Made by a program: the position numbers and the translations under genes. The notes below the pieces were generated by a model. That model made no database searches. It worked only from the letters and a program-made list of their open reading frames with translations, and was not told the origin of the DNA. From the NCBI GenBank assembly GCA_963838375.1, contig CAWIQY010000016.1, forward strand, positions 372,001 through 436,000: 64,000 bases of DNA, in the 5' to 3' direction. Of this stretch, positions 8,638 to 17,732 are shown piece after piece; position 1 is the first letter of the stretch, and every line of letters starts with the position of its first letter. This DNA is from DVED01 sp963838375. Its GTDB lineage: Bacteria > Cyanobacteriota > Cyanobacteriia > Cyanobacteriales > Geitlerinemataceae.

Positions 8638-9819
8638 TTACTTCACCCGCAGCACCGCCCCCACTTCGACTACACCCCCACTCTTCCCCGTCGCGATTAA
8701 CCCTTCCCGCGAGTCAACTTCCACCCCACCTTCACCTTCAGAAGTGACAAATTCTGTCCCTGGCACGACTTCCCCCGGATCGATTCCGACTAATAGTAAC
8801 TTGGCAAGATCTGCTTCTCGATCGATCGCCAAAGCTTGACCCCCCATTCTGGGATTCTCGACAAAATAAAAGGGTTGCTGTCTGTAGTCGGTGTCTGCTT
8901 CAACTTCGAGTTTGGGTTGCTGCCGATGGCTTTGGGGAATTTGACTTTTAATCTCTGAAATTGCCCGTTCTGGCGTACTATCTTGCTGCCATAAATGCTT
9001 CGTCAAACGATAGGAAAATGCCCCCGCCACAAAGCCATTCAACCGCTCGTCAACCGCAAGTTGATTGGGTTGCGTTGCCGCTAAAACTACGCCATTACCA
9101 ACACCCTGTCGATACCGCCGGACAAACTCTTCTCTCGACCAACCCAAACGCGTTAACCACTGCTCTTGATATGCTTTTTCTTGAGAGGAAATTTCTATTT
9201 TTTCGCCCCCCTCTCGCGCTCTCACTCGAATCTCTCGCGTACTCGCTCCGGAATAGCAACTGTCCAAAACGGCTGTAAAGTTTTCGGTTTGAATTGCAGA
9301 CATCAATAAAAACAGCGTATGCCCCATAATATCGGCAACTACGCTCCCTGGAGCGTCCGCATCGCCGAGTAATGCTCCATCCACGGGAACCAGCGTTCCA
9401 GCTAATCCTTCCCCTGTATTGGGGTCGGTATAAATCGGGTCGGGGTCGCGCACGAGGGAACCATGTCCGGAAAAGTGCACGACGGCGACATCGCCCGGTT
9501 TTGCTTGTTTAATCAGGTGTTCTTCTACTGCGTCGAGAATGCCTTGGCGGGTGGCATCTTTGTCGAGAAGCATGACCACATCCTGGGGATTGAAGCCAAA
9601 GCGATGAATCAGAAGTTGTCGCTGCAAAATGGCATCGTTGACGCAACCGTAGAGGGGGATATCGGTATAGTTGTTAATGCCGATAATCACAGCGAGTTTG
9701 CGCCGTGTGGATTGGGCGAGAACTTTTTGGTGGCGCAGGAGTTGGGTTTGAGGAAGACCGGCGGTGACGAGGGTTGCGCCTGCGGCTTGGAGGAAGTGAC
9801 GGCGGGATAGCTTGGGCAT
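8638..9819 (-). CDS. Orthocaspase (caspase-family C14 peptidase), probably truncated at C-terminus
   Basis: 393 residues. The N-terminus carries a twin-arginine signal (SRRHFLQAAG), suggesting Tat export. The p20-like domain follows, with LAVIIGINNY, the catalytic His in VVHFSGHGS and the catalytic Cys in AVLDSCYSG. These proteases cleave after Arg or Lys and are linked to stress and cell death in cyanobacteria. The stop at 8638-8640 falls ten bases from the nested palindromic repeat, and relatives are often longer, so the original C-terminus may have been cut off by the repeat. The function of this copy is inferred only from the family. Confidence 0.85.
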   Translation of the reverse strand: MPKLSRRHFLQAAGATLVTAGLPQTQLLRHQKVLAQSTRRKLAVIIGINNYTDIPLYGCVNDAILQRQLLIHRFGFNPQDVVMLLDKDATRQGILDAVEEHLIKQAKPGDVAVVHFSGHGSLVRDPDPIYTDPNTGEGLAGTLVPVDGALLGDADAPGSVVADIMGHTLFLLMSAIQTENFTAVLDSCYSGASTREIRVRAREGGEKIEISSQEKAYQEQWLTRLGWSREEFVRRYRQGVGNGVVLAATQPNQLAVDERLNGFVAGAFSYRLTKHLWQQDSTPERAISEIKSQIPQSHRQQPKLEVEADTDYRQQPFYFVENPRMGGQALAIDREADLAKLLLVGIDPGEVVPGTEFVTSEGEGGVEVDSREGLIATGKSGGVVEVGAVLRVK

Positions 9820-9963
9820 GAGTTGGGACTGAATTGGAGGATGCTTGTTCTTCAGTTTAGCAATGGCGCGATCGCGTTTTTTCCGCTAAAAAGCTGCACT
9901 CTCCGTCCAATTTATCGTAGACTTTTATGTCGGTTAGGACATGGCGAACACCTGCTGGAATCA

Positions 9964-11463
9964 CTACTCTAACGGAAAAAAGATCGTCAGTTCTTCACCT
10001 TGATGAGGTCGATTTCTGACCACCAACTTGCCACCCAGGGCTTGAAATAGATTTTTTGTCACCGAAAGATTGAGGCTGAGATTGCCCGTTTCCGGTTGGA
10101 ACATCAACAGTTGACCGATCGATTTTAGCGGCGAACAATGAACAGAAAGTTCTGGGTTGGGTGGTTCGGATTTTAGCTGTAATTTGAGTTGGTGTCCGGC
10201 AAGAATCACTTGGACAGTTACTTGACTTCCGGCGGGTAAACTGCTAGTAAAATTGTCGATCGCTCCAGACAAAACTTGGTCTAACATCGTCGGATCGCTA
10301 ACCACTTGGGGCATGGTTTGTGGCAAACTCACTTCCAACTTCAAGCCTCGCCGACAAGCTTGTTTTTGCCAACGGGGAACGCAGTGACCGATCGCTTCTT
10401 CCAGGGAAGTTCTCGTCAAGTGCATCGGCGATCGTTTGACCGGCGAAGTTTCCAATTCCACTGCCCGAAAAATCAGTCCGAAGCGATCGATTTGTTCGCT
10501 GCATTCGCGATCGATGGTTTCCAGCCATTTCACCGCATCGGGATCTAAATCTCGCCGTTTGAGTAGCAAGCGGGTGAACGTGCGAATGGTACTCAGCGGG
10601 GTACGGACTTCGTGGGCGAGCGCTTGTAGCAATTCTACATCCGGTGGCGTCGAATCTTCCCCGTCGCACAAATCCCGTTTTTGAGACATTGGCGTAGGGA
10701 CAGGACTCTCGCTGGCGTTTTGACGGCGAGATTGTCGTGCGGTATTTTGACCGGGTAGCGGACGCATTGTCTGAGGGGGAACACCTTCGGGTAACGATCG
10801 CAGCAGCAGTTGCGAAAACTGCATCACTATTTTGTAGTGGGGAGAAATGGGCGTAAACTGGCAAACCAGAGCCTCCAAGGATTCCAGTTGAGAAGCTTGA
10901 GCCAGGAGAACGCGCGATCGCAACGATGCCCAAATTGTGGCGATTGCCTGCGGATCGAAAGAAAATTGAAAAGCGGGCATCCCGTTGCTATCGAGACCCC
11001 GAACCATAGCCAAGCTAAACTCGGAAGTCAGCACCACACAAAATCGATCGCCTGTGAGAGGGTCGCCGCCCATTAAAGGGATCGTACCCGACTCCGGCAG
11101 CGCCACTTCGATAGGGGTAGGCGCATTGGGAGAGATTTGACCGGATAGCCTAGCCATGGCAAGCCCAGAGGAAAAGACGCGCGTGACAAAATGCTCGTTG
11201 CGGGCGGTCTGACTCCAAATCGCTTGGGGCCCGCAGAGAATCATGCCACAACGACGGGTCGGCGGGCGATCGCCTGCTGCCTGATGTAGTAAACTGGTCA
11301 ACGCCGAAAGTCCGGCTTGCCATTGACGTTCGGCTTCTCGTGCGGCTGCCACTGGCGTTGGCGACGCTGAGTTGGATGCCAAAATTCGATCGGCTCCCAC
11401 CTGAGTTAAAATTTCGCTGACGGTGGGGAGAAATTCGATCGGTTGTGCTTGTAGTTGGGTCAC
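9964..11463 (-). CDS. Sensor histidine kinase, cytoplasmic
   Basis: 499 residues with a GTG start at 11463. The N-terminal 230 residues form a GAF-like or unknown sensory region with no membrane segment. A Pro/Ser/Arg-rich linker follows, then the dimerisation H-box LAHEVRTPLSTIRTF. The ATP-binding region is divergent: the N-box reads GAIDNFTSSLP rather than the usual NLLxNA, and the end reads LFQALGGKLVVRNRPHQGEE. The His is present, so autophosphorylation is plausible but the ATP site may be weak. No response regulator is adjacent. I cannot match it to a named Hik. Confidence 0.82.
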   Translation of the reverse strand: MTQLQAQPIEFLPTVSEILTQVGADRILASNSASPTPVAAAREAERQWQAGLSALTSLLHQAAGDRPPTRRCGMILCGPQAIWSQTARNEHFVTRVFSSGLAMARLSGQISPNAPTPIEVALPESGTIPLMGGDPLTGDRFCVVLTSEFSLAMVRGLDSNGMPAFQFSFDPQAIATIWASLRSRVLLAQASQLESLEALVCQFTPISPHYKIVMQFSQLLLRSLPEGVPPQTMRPLPGQNTARQSRRQNASESPVPTPMSQKRDLCDGEDSTPPDVELLQALAHEVRTPLSTIRTFTRLLLKRRDLDPDAVKWLETIDRECSEQIDRFGLIFRAVELETSPVKRSPMHLTRTSLEEAIGHCVPRWQKQACRRGLKLEVSLPQTMPQVVSDPTMLDQVLSGAIDNFTSSLPAGSQVTVQVILAGHQLKLQLKSEPPNPELSVHCSPLKSIGQLLMFQPETGNLSLNLSVTKNLFQALGGKLVVRNRPHQGEELTIFFPLE

Positions 11464-11641
11464 GCGACTTCACCCCTCATTTAGTGGCTATTGACGATCG
11501 ATGCGGTCGATCGTGTGTCTTCTCTATCTATTACTAGATCTATTACTAGGGTATAGGGAGTCCGACTCCAAGGACATTCGCAACTACCGAACCAATCGAT
11601 CGTTACAACGCGGTAAGCTGGTACGGGAAGGCAGAAGTGTC

Positions 11642-11955
11642 ATGTCAGAATCTCACCGACACCGCCGATCGATTCGCCTGCGGGGATACGATTATCGGCA
11701 AATGGGCGCGTATTACGTCACCCTTTGCACCGACCGAAAATACCCTTGGTTTGGGGAAATTGTCGATGGGGTGATGTTTGCCAGTGTTGCCGGTTCGATC
11801 GTCCAAAGCATTTGGAACAACTTACCCTCACATTTTCCCTTTCTCGAATTAGATGCGTTCGTCCTGATGCCCAATCACTTACATGGAATTTTGGCGATCT
11901 CGGACGATCTTCATTTGTCCGCATCTCCTGCCAATTCCCCCGCATCTTCCCAGTT
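11642..11955 (+). pseudogene. REP-associated tyrosine transposase (RAYT, Y1/HUH), truncated
   Basis: Begins at ATG 11642 (SESHRHRRSIRLRGYDYRQ) and runs through GAYYVTLCTDRK to FVLMPNHLHGILAI. The latter contains the HUH metal motif as HLH. The C-terminal half, including the catalytic Tyr region, is missing. After about 11910-11955 the sequence becomes unrelated and the frame merges with the next gene remnant. RAYTs mobilise or maintain palindromic repeats. Short imperfect repeats containing TAAGCTGGTACGG lie just upstream (11613) and about 900 bp downstream (12533). Confidence 0.7.
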
Positions 11956-11993
11956 TTCCATCATAATTTTCATTAACGACTGTGGATATTCAA

Positions 11994-12334
11994 ATGAACA
12001 AAACCATCACAAAAAAACTGTTACCCCTATTTCTTGCCAGTTTTCTCGTCACGATCGGCTTGGGAAATTGGATGCCCATTCAAGCCGAAGAACCCGAGTT
12101 TTCCTTCAGTCCGATCGATCTTCCCTTCGATTCATCTACTGATGGTAGCGCTTTCGTTCCGGGCGATCGATTCATAAAGCCAATCTTATTAGCTACGAAT
12201 ACGGAACTAACGATTTAGATAATCATCCAGAAGAAGACTGGGCACTATTAAAAATCGACAAACCTTTGGGCGATCGATACGGTCACATGGGTTGGCGTTC
12301 TCTCGACTTTGCCGATATCGAGGCGTACAGGTGT
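11994..12334 (+). pseudogene. Secreted trypsin/V8-like serine protease remnant
   Basis: ATG 11994 starts a clear signal peptide (KKLLPLFLASFLVTIGLGNW, then IQA). About 35 mature residues follow, ending FVPGDR. The frame then shifts by one near 12168 and continues as NHPEEDWALLKIDKPLGDRY and GHMGWRSLDF, which resembles the Asp-containing segment of trypsin-like or V8-like peptidases. The catalytic-His segment before it and the GDSGG segment after it are both absent, so an internal deletion plus frameshift has inactivated the gene. Confidence 0.5.
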
Positions 12335-12615
12335 CCAACTGGTCGCGACAAGCGCGGGAAATGCTGTAGTCCAAAACCCACCCACCGCCAATTCCCAGGG
12401 TCGAGATTGCCCATTGAGGGAGTTAATTGCTATGGGTAATGCCATCAGAGTGCGGAGGATGTGAAAGAGAAAACCTCAGAAGCGATTGCGACAATCCTCG
12501 ATCGATCGCGGCGGGGAGGACGCCAAAACACGATAAGCTGGTACGGAACGGCAAAGTATATCGAGAAGGAAAAACCGCCACCGCACACTGTTAGCCAATC
12601 ACCATTAACGACTAT
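12335..12615. other. Non-coding remnant region upstream of tldD
   Basis: No gene with a plausible start is seen. Short open stretches look like decayed coding sequence. A motif at about 12530-12560 (GATAAGCTGGTACGGAACGG) matches imperfectly the one at 11612-11632 ahead of the RAYT remnant. The region probably belongs to the same decayed segment. Confidence 0.4.
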
Positions 12616-14010
12616 ATGTCAGTCTCGATCGCCGATGCCAAAAACTTGCTCTCGGAGACGATTGCCCGATATGGTGCAAGGGTCGATTATCTGGCAATCC
12701 GCCTAGAAGAATCCGCAGGAACGAGTATTTTTTTGCGATCGCAAAAAGTGGAAACCCTCAGCGAGGAAGTCTCCATCGGCGGGCAAGTTCGGGCGTGTTA
12801 CAAAGGTGCTTGGGGCTTTGCCAGTTTCAATCGACTCGATCGACTCGCGCAAAAAGTGGAGGTAGCGATCGCCGCAGCGCGTTTACTCGGGGCAGAAGAA
12901 ACCCTCCTCGCCCCCGTCCCCATCATTCAGGATACCTGCCATTTGCCACTGGCCGGAACCGATCCCAGAACGATTTCCCTTGCCCAGAAAAAGGAACTGT
13001 GCGATCGCTACACCGACATCCTCCGCAGCGTAGATGGACGTATTACCACCACCTCGGTCCACTACGGGGACTGTGCTCAGCGCATCATCCTCGCGACATC
13101 CGAAGGCACATTCCTAGAACAATCTTGGGTGGATATGGAGATGCGCTTTGGAGCCACTGCCCGCAATGGAGAAACCGTGCAAACGGGACGAGAAACCAAT
13201 GGATCGCGCAAGGCTTACGAAGATTTGACGAATTTAGACGAACAAGTTCGATCGGCAGCACAACGGGCTGTCAACGCCCTCTCTCTCTCCCCTGTAAAGG
13301 GTAATATGTACACCGTCGCTATCGACCCCATTCTCGCCGGATTGTTCGTTCACGAAGCGTTTGGACACCTCTCCGAAGCCGATATGGCATACGAAAATCC
13401 CGACTTGTTGGAAGTGATGACTTTGGGACGGCGCTTCGGCTGTCCCCAGTTGCAAATTTTCGATGGGGCAGCATCTCCGGGACATCGAGGCAGCTATTTT
13501 TACGACGACGAGGGGACGCCAGCGACCACGACGCAGTTGATTAAAGATGGGGTACTGGTTGGGCGATTGCACTCGCGGGAAACGGCAGGGAAGCTAGAGG
13601 AAACCCCAACCGGAAACGCACGCTGTTTGAGCTATCATTATTCTCCGATCGTCCGCATGACCAATACCTGGATTGGACGGGGAAACACACCTGTCGAAGA
13701 GTTATTTGAAGGGATCGAAAAAGGGGTCTATGCCCGCAATTGGTTGGGTGGTATGACCAACGGCGAAATGTTTACTTTCAGTGCGGGGGAAGCTTGGATG
13801 ATTCGCCGGGGAAAACTGGCTGAACCCGTACGCGATGTTACTTTGTCGGGGAATGTATTTAGTACACTGGCTGATATCGAAGCGATCGGGAATGATTTTT
13901 ATTGGGATGAATCTGGCGGCTGCGGCAAGGGGGGACAGAATGGATTGCCTGTGGGTTGTGGGAGTCCGAGTTTGAGGATTCGTAATATCGTTGTCGGAGG
14001 AGAAACCTAA
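12616..14010 (+). CDS. tldD: TldD/PmbA family metalloprotease (TldD type)
   Basis: 464 residues. The hallmark zinc motif HEAFGHLSEAD (first His at residue 246) is present, as are the C-terminal GNCARCL-like and GGCGKGGQ segments typical of TldD. In bacteria TldD and TldE form a heterodimeric protease that degrades unfolded peptides, matures microcins and removes CcdA. The TldE partner, which lacks the motif, is not in the window. The start at 12616 follows a decayed region, so its promoter must lie close upstream. The gene ends four bases into the convergent gene. Confidence 0.93.
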   Translation: MSVSIADAKNLLSETIARYGARVDYLAIRLEESAGTSIFLRSQKVETLSEEVSIGGQVRACYKGAWGFASFNRLDRLAQKVEVAIAAARLLGAEETLLAPVPIIQDTCHLPLAGTDPRTISLAQKKELCDRYTDILRSVDGRITTTSVHYGDCAQRIILATSEGTFLEQSWVDMEMRFGATARNGETVQTGRETNGSRKAYEDLTNLDEQVRSAAQRAVNALSLSPVKGNMYTVAIDPILAGLFVHEAFGHLSEADMAYENPDLLEVMTLGRRFGCPQLQIFDGAASPGHRGSYFYDDEGTPATTTQLIKDGVLVGRLHSRETAGKLEETPTGNARCLSYHYSPIVRMTNTWIGRGNTPVEELFEGIEKGVYARNWLGGMTNGEMFTFSAGEAWMIRRGKLAEPVRDVTLSGNVFSTLADIEAIGNDFYWDESGGCGKGGQNGLPVGCGSPSLRIRNIVVGGET

Positions 14011-14303
14011 ACCCCTATTTCTTCTAGCAAAGATAACATCATTTCCCAGGTCAAATCTTGTTGGATGTACTGAGGATTGTCGGGATCGTAGGGACTGACT
14101 AAGCGATCGATACTCAATACGATCGCCCCTTCTGGCAAAACTGGCACTTCCGAATCGAATGCTGTAGGGCGCATCAAGGAACTGGAATAGCCTTTGAAAA
14201 TCGCAATTCGATCGCGATCTCCATCAATTTTTACCGCCACTAACAACACCTCCTGTGGACGTTTAATGGTATATTCCTCTAAGCGAGAGCCAATGGATTT
14301 CAT
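14007..14303 (-). CDS. Conserved small cyanobacterial protein
   Basis: 98 residues, soluble, acidic C-terminus. It reads SRLEEYTIKRPQEVLLVAVK, a short beta-rich core, then LTWEMMLSLLEEIG. It resembles a small family conserved in cyanobacteria and plastids (DUF7734-like, from memory), whose role is unknown. It overlaps the 3' end of tldD tail to tail by four bases. Confidence 0.6.
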   Translation of the reverse strand: MKSIGSRLEEYTIKRPQEVLLVAVKIDGDRDRIAIFKGYSSSLMRPTAFDSEVPVLPEGAIVLSIDRLVSPYDPDNPQYIQQDLTWEMMLSLLEEIGV

Positions 14304-14340
14304 AGATAGTTAGTTTCGCTTTTGTTCGATCGACTATCAA

Positions 14341-14410
14341 CTATTAACTATTAACTATTAACTATTAACTATTAACTATTAACTATTAACTATTAACTAT
14401 TAACTATTAA
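14341..14410 (+). repeat. Heptanucleotide tandem repeat (CTATTAA)10
   Basis: Ten perfect copies of CTATTAA. The last copy supplies the TAA stop codon (14407-14409, read on the minus strand) of the DUF3177 gene. It is the longest STRR-type array in the window. Confidence 0.97.
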
Positions 14411-15006
14411 CCCATAGCCGATCGACCTTGGCGACCGAGACGAACGAGAACAAAATAGCTTAAATACAACACGTAAGCCGTTAAACCGACAATACCCAAA
14501 AAACCGAGAAATGCCGGACTGGTGTTGGGCTGAAACAACTCTTTAAATCTCCAGGGTGCTTGTAACCAGGTGCGACAAGCTGGATTTTCTAGTAAATTTT
14601 CTTGAGACAGTAGCGAACAAGAAAGTATGGGTAATTGCAATAACAAACCCAAACCACAGTACACCGTTACTGCCCATCGCCAAGCTGTAATTGCCCACTT
14701 GAGGGGAGACGGAGGTCGATCGTCAATTTCTTCGTTGATATCTACCCAAAACCACAAACCGATGGGGATTAAAATACGGGCAATGAAGCCGGTGACGAAG
14801 CTAATTGGTAAAGAAGCAATCCCCAAGTAAAGAGTAATTGCCAACAAACTGGCGACGCGCCAATAAATAATCAACAGGCGTTGTATGGAATCTGCCTTTT
14901 CGATCAGCGTCCAGATCAGCAAAATGAGGGGAATGACGACAGTAAAGAGAACCGCGAGTCGGTAATCCAACCAAACAAACGGTTTTAACCAAGCTTCGGA
15001 GGACAT
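14407..15006 (-). CDS. DUF3177 family membrane protein
   Basis: About 199 residues from ATG 15006 (MSSEAWLKPFVWLDYRLAVL). This start fits the family better than the ATG at 15072. At least four membrane segments are visible: LAVLFTVVIPLILLIW, ASLLAITLYLGIASLPISF, WAVTVYCGLGLLLQLPIL and FLGFLGIVGLTAYVLYLSYF. The family is restricted to cyanobacteria and of unknown function. The stop lies in the heptamer array. Confidence 0.8.
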   Translation of the reverse strand: MSSEAWLKPFVWLDYRLAVLFTVVIPLILLIWTLIEKADSIQRLLIIYWRVASLLAITLYLGIASLPISFVTGFIARILIPIGLWFWVDINEEIDDRPPSPLKWAITAWRWAVTVYCGLGLLLQLPILSCSLLSQENLLENPACRTWLQAPWRFKELFQPNTSPAFLGFLGIVGLTAYVLYLSYFVLVRLGRQGRSAMG

Positions 15007-15483
15007 AATTAATTTCGGGGAAGATTTGGGGATGCAGTCAGTAGTAAAGATAGAGCAAAGGCTAGGGTACAACTCCCCAACTAACAGCAGATCGTATCAT
15101 ATTGCGATCGGCGATTTAAGACAGAGGGTGCAGAGGTTTGGCGAAAACTATGATATCTCGTACTGATAATAACCGCTAGGCACGAATCATCGTCTCGAAG
15201 GTGGGGTAGAAACGGTGGTGGTAGACTTTTAGCATTCCAAACCGATCGATCGGTGTGTCTGTCTGCGAGATCTCGATTCAATTTGGGGTGACAGATGGGA
15301 TATTGCGCGACCTTTGAACCAAATGTCCGATCGACCTCTATACTGTTCTGGGAGAGTTTTGTCAGTCTGACACCTAGCCTGCACGGGATAGAAAGCAAGA
15401 TCCCGCATACGAATTAAGAAAAGAGAAATCGAAGGCTAGCAGGCAAAATGGACAGGCAGTAGAGAAAGGCTAGATCGATCGTT
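15007..15483. other. Intergenic region, nothing assigned
   Basis: 477 bp between divergent genes (DUF3177 and the serine hydrolase). I see no start-codon-bearing conserved frame, no RNA and no strong palindrome. Promoters for both genes should lie here. Confidence 0.5.
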
Positions 15484-16428
15484 ATGGCAACAGACTATAT
15501 TCTGTTCGTTCACGGGGTCAATGTTCGCGAACGAGTGGAAGATGAGAAAAGAAAAACTTATCGCTATGCCGATTCGCTATTTAATTTAATTCGGCGAGAA
15601 AACCCCTCTCTGAAATTACGGAAAGTTCCTCTCTACTGGGCAGATGTCAGCGATGCAGTACTGCGGGAATTTGAACCCAGTATTAAGAATGCTTCGGCTT
15701 GGCAGCAGTTTTGGTACAAAGACTTTCGGACCCGAAAGTTGCTCCAATTTACGGGAGATGCCGCACTTTACATCAGCCGCCACGTGGGATCTCTGGCTGT
15801 CGAACAACTCAAAGAGCAGGCTTTCGAGCTTTTGGAAGAGTATCAACCCAACGATCGCTTGCATCTAGTTACCCACAGTTGGGGTACGGTTATTTTATTC
15901 GATATGTTGTTTGCCAGTCGTTGGGACGATCCGGATATTCCCGCTCATCAATGCGTGCAGGGCATTCGCAAACATTTGTTTGGCGTTCCGCCAGGCGAAC
16001 CCGACGGCATTCGTCTGGCTAGCATTCATACGATGGGTTCGCCTCTGGCAGTGTTTAGTCTGATTACAATAGTCGGGCGGTTTAACGAAGGATCTTCTCA
16101 TGATATCAGTCCCAAACTCGAGCAACTGTTGAAGAATCTGACCCAAAATGGCAAGAAAATTCCTTGGCGAAATTTTGTCCATCCCGGAGATCCGATCGCT
16201 CTTCCCCTGGAGAAAGTCGTTCCCAATTTAGTCGATCGTGGCGAACAATATATCGATATTCAAGATATTCTCACATCCGGTTCGGGATTGCTCGAAGTGC
16301 TGGCGCAACCTTTGCGATCGTCGTATTTAGCGCTAATCAACGGGGGAAATGCCCACGGTAGCTATTGGAAAAATGCCGGAGTGGCAAAAGAGATCGCCAA
16401 GACGATCGTACAAACGGCTACGGATTGA
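15484..16428 (+). CDS. Alpha/beta-hydrolase-like serine hydrolase
   Basis: 314 residues, no signal peptide. It begins DYILFVHGVN, the usual first strand and oxyanion region of lipase-like hydrolases. The nucleophile elbow is THSWGT (Ser about residue 132). A candidate acid lies in HPGDPIALP and a candidate His in GNAHGSYW near the C-terminus. The family is often annotated as a hypothetical protein or a lipase-class 3-like enzyme; the substrate is unknown. It is followed 107 bp later by the DegT aminotransferase on the same strand. Confidence 0.7.
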   Translation: MATDYILFVHGVNVRERVEDEKRKTYRYADSLFNLIRRENPSLKLRKVPLYWADVSDAVLREFEPSIKNASAWQQFWYKDFRTRKLLQFTGDAALYISRHVGSLAVEQLKEQAFELLEEYQPNDRLHLVTHSWGTVILFDMLFASRWDDPDIPAHQCVQGIRKHLFGVPPGEPDGIRLASIHTMGSPLAVFSLITIVGRFNEGSSHDISPKLEQLLKNLTQNGKKIPWRNFVHPGDPIALPLEKVVPNLVDRGEQYIDIQDILTSGSGLLEVLAQPLRSSYLALINGGNAHGSYWKNAGVAKEIAKTIVQTATD

Positions 16429-16535
16429 AGCTATGACAGTGTATTGCGCTAGGAATTTTCCAGCCGTTCGCTCAAAATTTGACTTGGGCTACAGTGGAAG
16501 CAGAACGGCATCATTCATCGCAACACGATACCTCT

Positions 16536-17693
16536 ATGACTCGTACTATAACCGGAGTTCCCTTCGTCGATCTTCAGTTCGTCCACCAACCCATCCAAGC
16601 CGAAATTGAAGAAGCTGTCCGCACTGTTTTGCAGCGCGGCGATTTTATCTTAGGTCAGGCAGTGAGAGAATTTGAATCAGCATTTGCTGCGGCTTGCGGT
16701 GTCTCTTACGGGGTCGGTGTTGCCTGCGGAACTGATGCCATTGCGTTGGGATTGCAAGCGTGCGGCATTGGAACTGGAGATGAAGTTCTTGTTCCTGCCA
16801 ATACATTTGTCGCTACACTGATTGGCGTTCTCCACGCGGGTGCCACTCCGGTTCTGGTCGATTGCGATGCCGATACCGCACTGATCGATTTGGCGGCTGC
16901 CGAACGAGCAATTACTGCGCGTACCAAAGCGATTCTCCCGGTTCACTTGTACGGACAGATGGTGTCTCCCCAGCAACTACTCGACTTTGCTAATACTTAC
17001 AACTTGACCATTTTTGAAGACGCCGCCCAAGCGCATCTCGCCGAACGAGAGGGCTACAAAGCGGGTTCTGTGGGACGCGCGGCGGCTTTTAGCTTTTATC
17101 CAAGCAAAAATCTGGGGGCGGCGGGGAATGGGGGAATTGTGGTGACTGACGATGAAGCCGTTGCCCAAAAATTACGATCGCTGCGGAACTACGGCGCACC
17201 TCAAAAGTATGTTCACCAAGACTTAGGAACGAACAGCCGTTTGGATACGATTCAGGCGGCGATTCTCAATATTAAGTTACCGCATTTAGACCGTTGGAAC
17301 CGTCTGCGGTACGAAGCTGCTCAGCACTATGATACGTTACTTCAACCTTTGCGATCTCAGGGAATCGAACCTTTGAAAAATCAAAGTGGTTCGGGTCATG
17401 TTTATCATCTGTATGTTGTTTGTGTGGGGGAATCGGCGGCGATTGATCGTTCCGGAATTGCTGACGCTTTAGCCGGGCAAGGTATTGAAACCGGAATTCA
17501 CTATCCTCTCCCTTGCCATCTCCAACCGGCGTATCGCCATTTGGGTTATCAGGTTGGAGATTTTCCCCATGCCGAAACGCTGTGCGATCGAATCCTCTCG
17601 TTGCCGATGTATCCGGGGTTAACTTCCACAAAAATCGATCGGGTGGTTGAGGCTGTGACTGCTACTTTTGAGAGTCTATTCTCGGCTGCATAA
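16536..17693 (+). CDS. DegT/DnrJ/EryC1/StrS family aminotransferase
   Basis: 385 residues from ATG 16536 (TRTITGVPFVDLQ). A further in-frame ATG at 16479 lacks conserved sequence. PLP-dependent sugar aminotransferase fold with GVACGTDAIALGL, the Asp region FEDAAQAH and the PLP lysine in SFYPSKNLGA (Lys about 191). Such enzymes make amino sugars for glycans and exopolysaccharide. The gene is followed by cyanoexosortase B after 39 bp, so a link to envelope glycan or exported protein modification is plausible but unproven. Confidence 0.9.
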   Translation: MTRTITGVPFVDLQFVHQPIQAEIEEAVRTVLQRGDFILGQAVREFESAFAAACGVSYGVGVACGTDAIALGLQACGIGTGDEVLVPANTFVATLIGVLHAGATPVLVDCDADTALIDLAAAERAITARTKAILPVHLYGQMVSPQQLLDFANTYNLTIFEDAAQAHLAEREGYKAGSVGRAAAFSFYPSKNLGAAGNGGIVVTDDEAVAQKLRSLRNYGAPQKYVHQDLGTNSRLDTIQAAILNIKLPHLDRWNRLRYEAAQHYDTLLQPLRSQGIEPLKNQSGSGHVYHLYVVCVGESAAIDRSGIADALAGQGIETGIHYPLPCHLQPAYRHLGYQVGDFPHAETLCDRILSLPMYPGLTSTKIDRVVEAVTATFESLFSAA

Positions 17694-17732
17694 AATAGTG
17701 AAGTAATCGGCGATCTACGAAACCCACGACCC

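Noticed and set aside
14341..14410. Tandem array considered as CRISPR or origin iterons
   Set aside because: Seven-base units without spacers, present at several unrelated gene ends; typical STRR sequence.
15081..15398. 105-residue minus-strand frame in the gap before the hydrolase gene
   Set aside because: No conserved pattern, skewed composition, no ribosome site, and it lies wholly in a promoter-bearing divergent gap.
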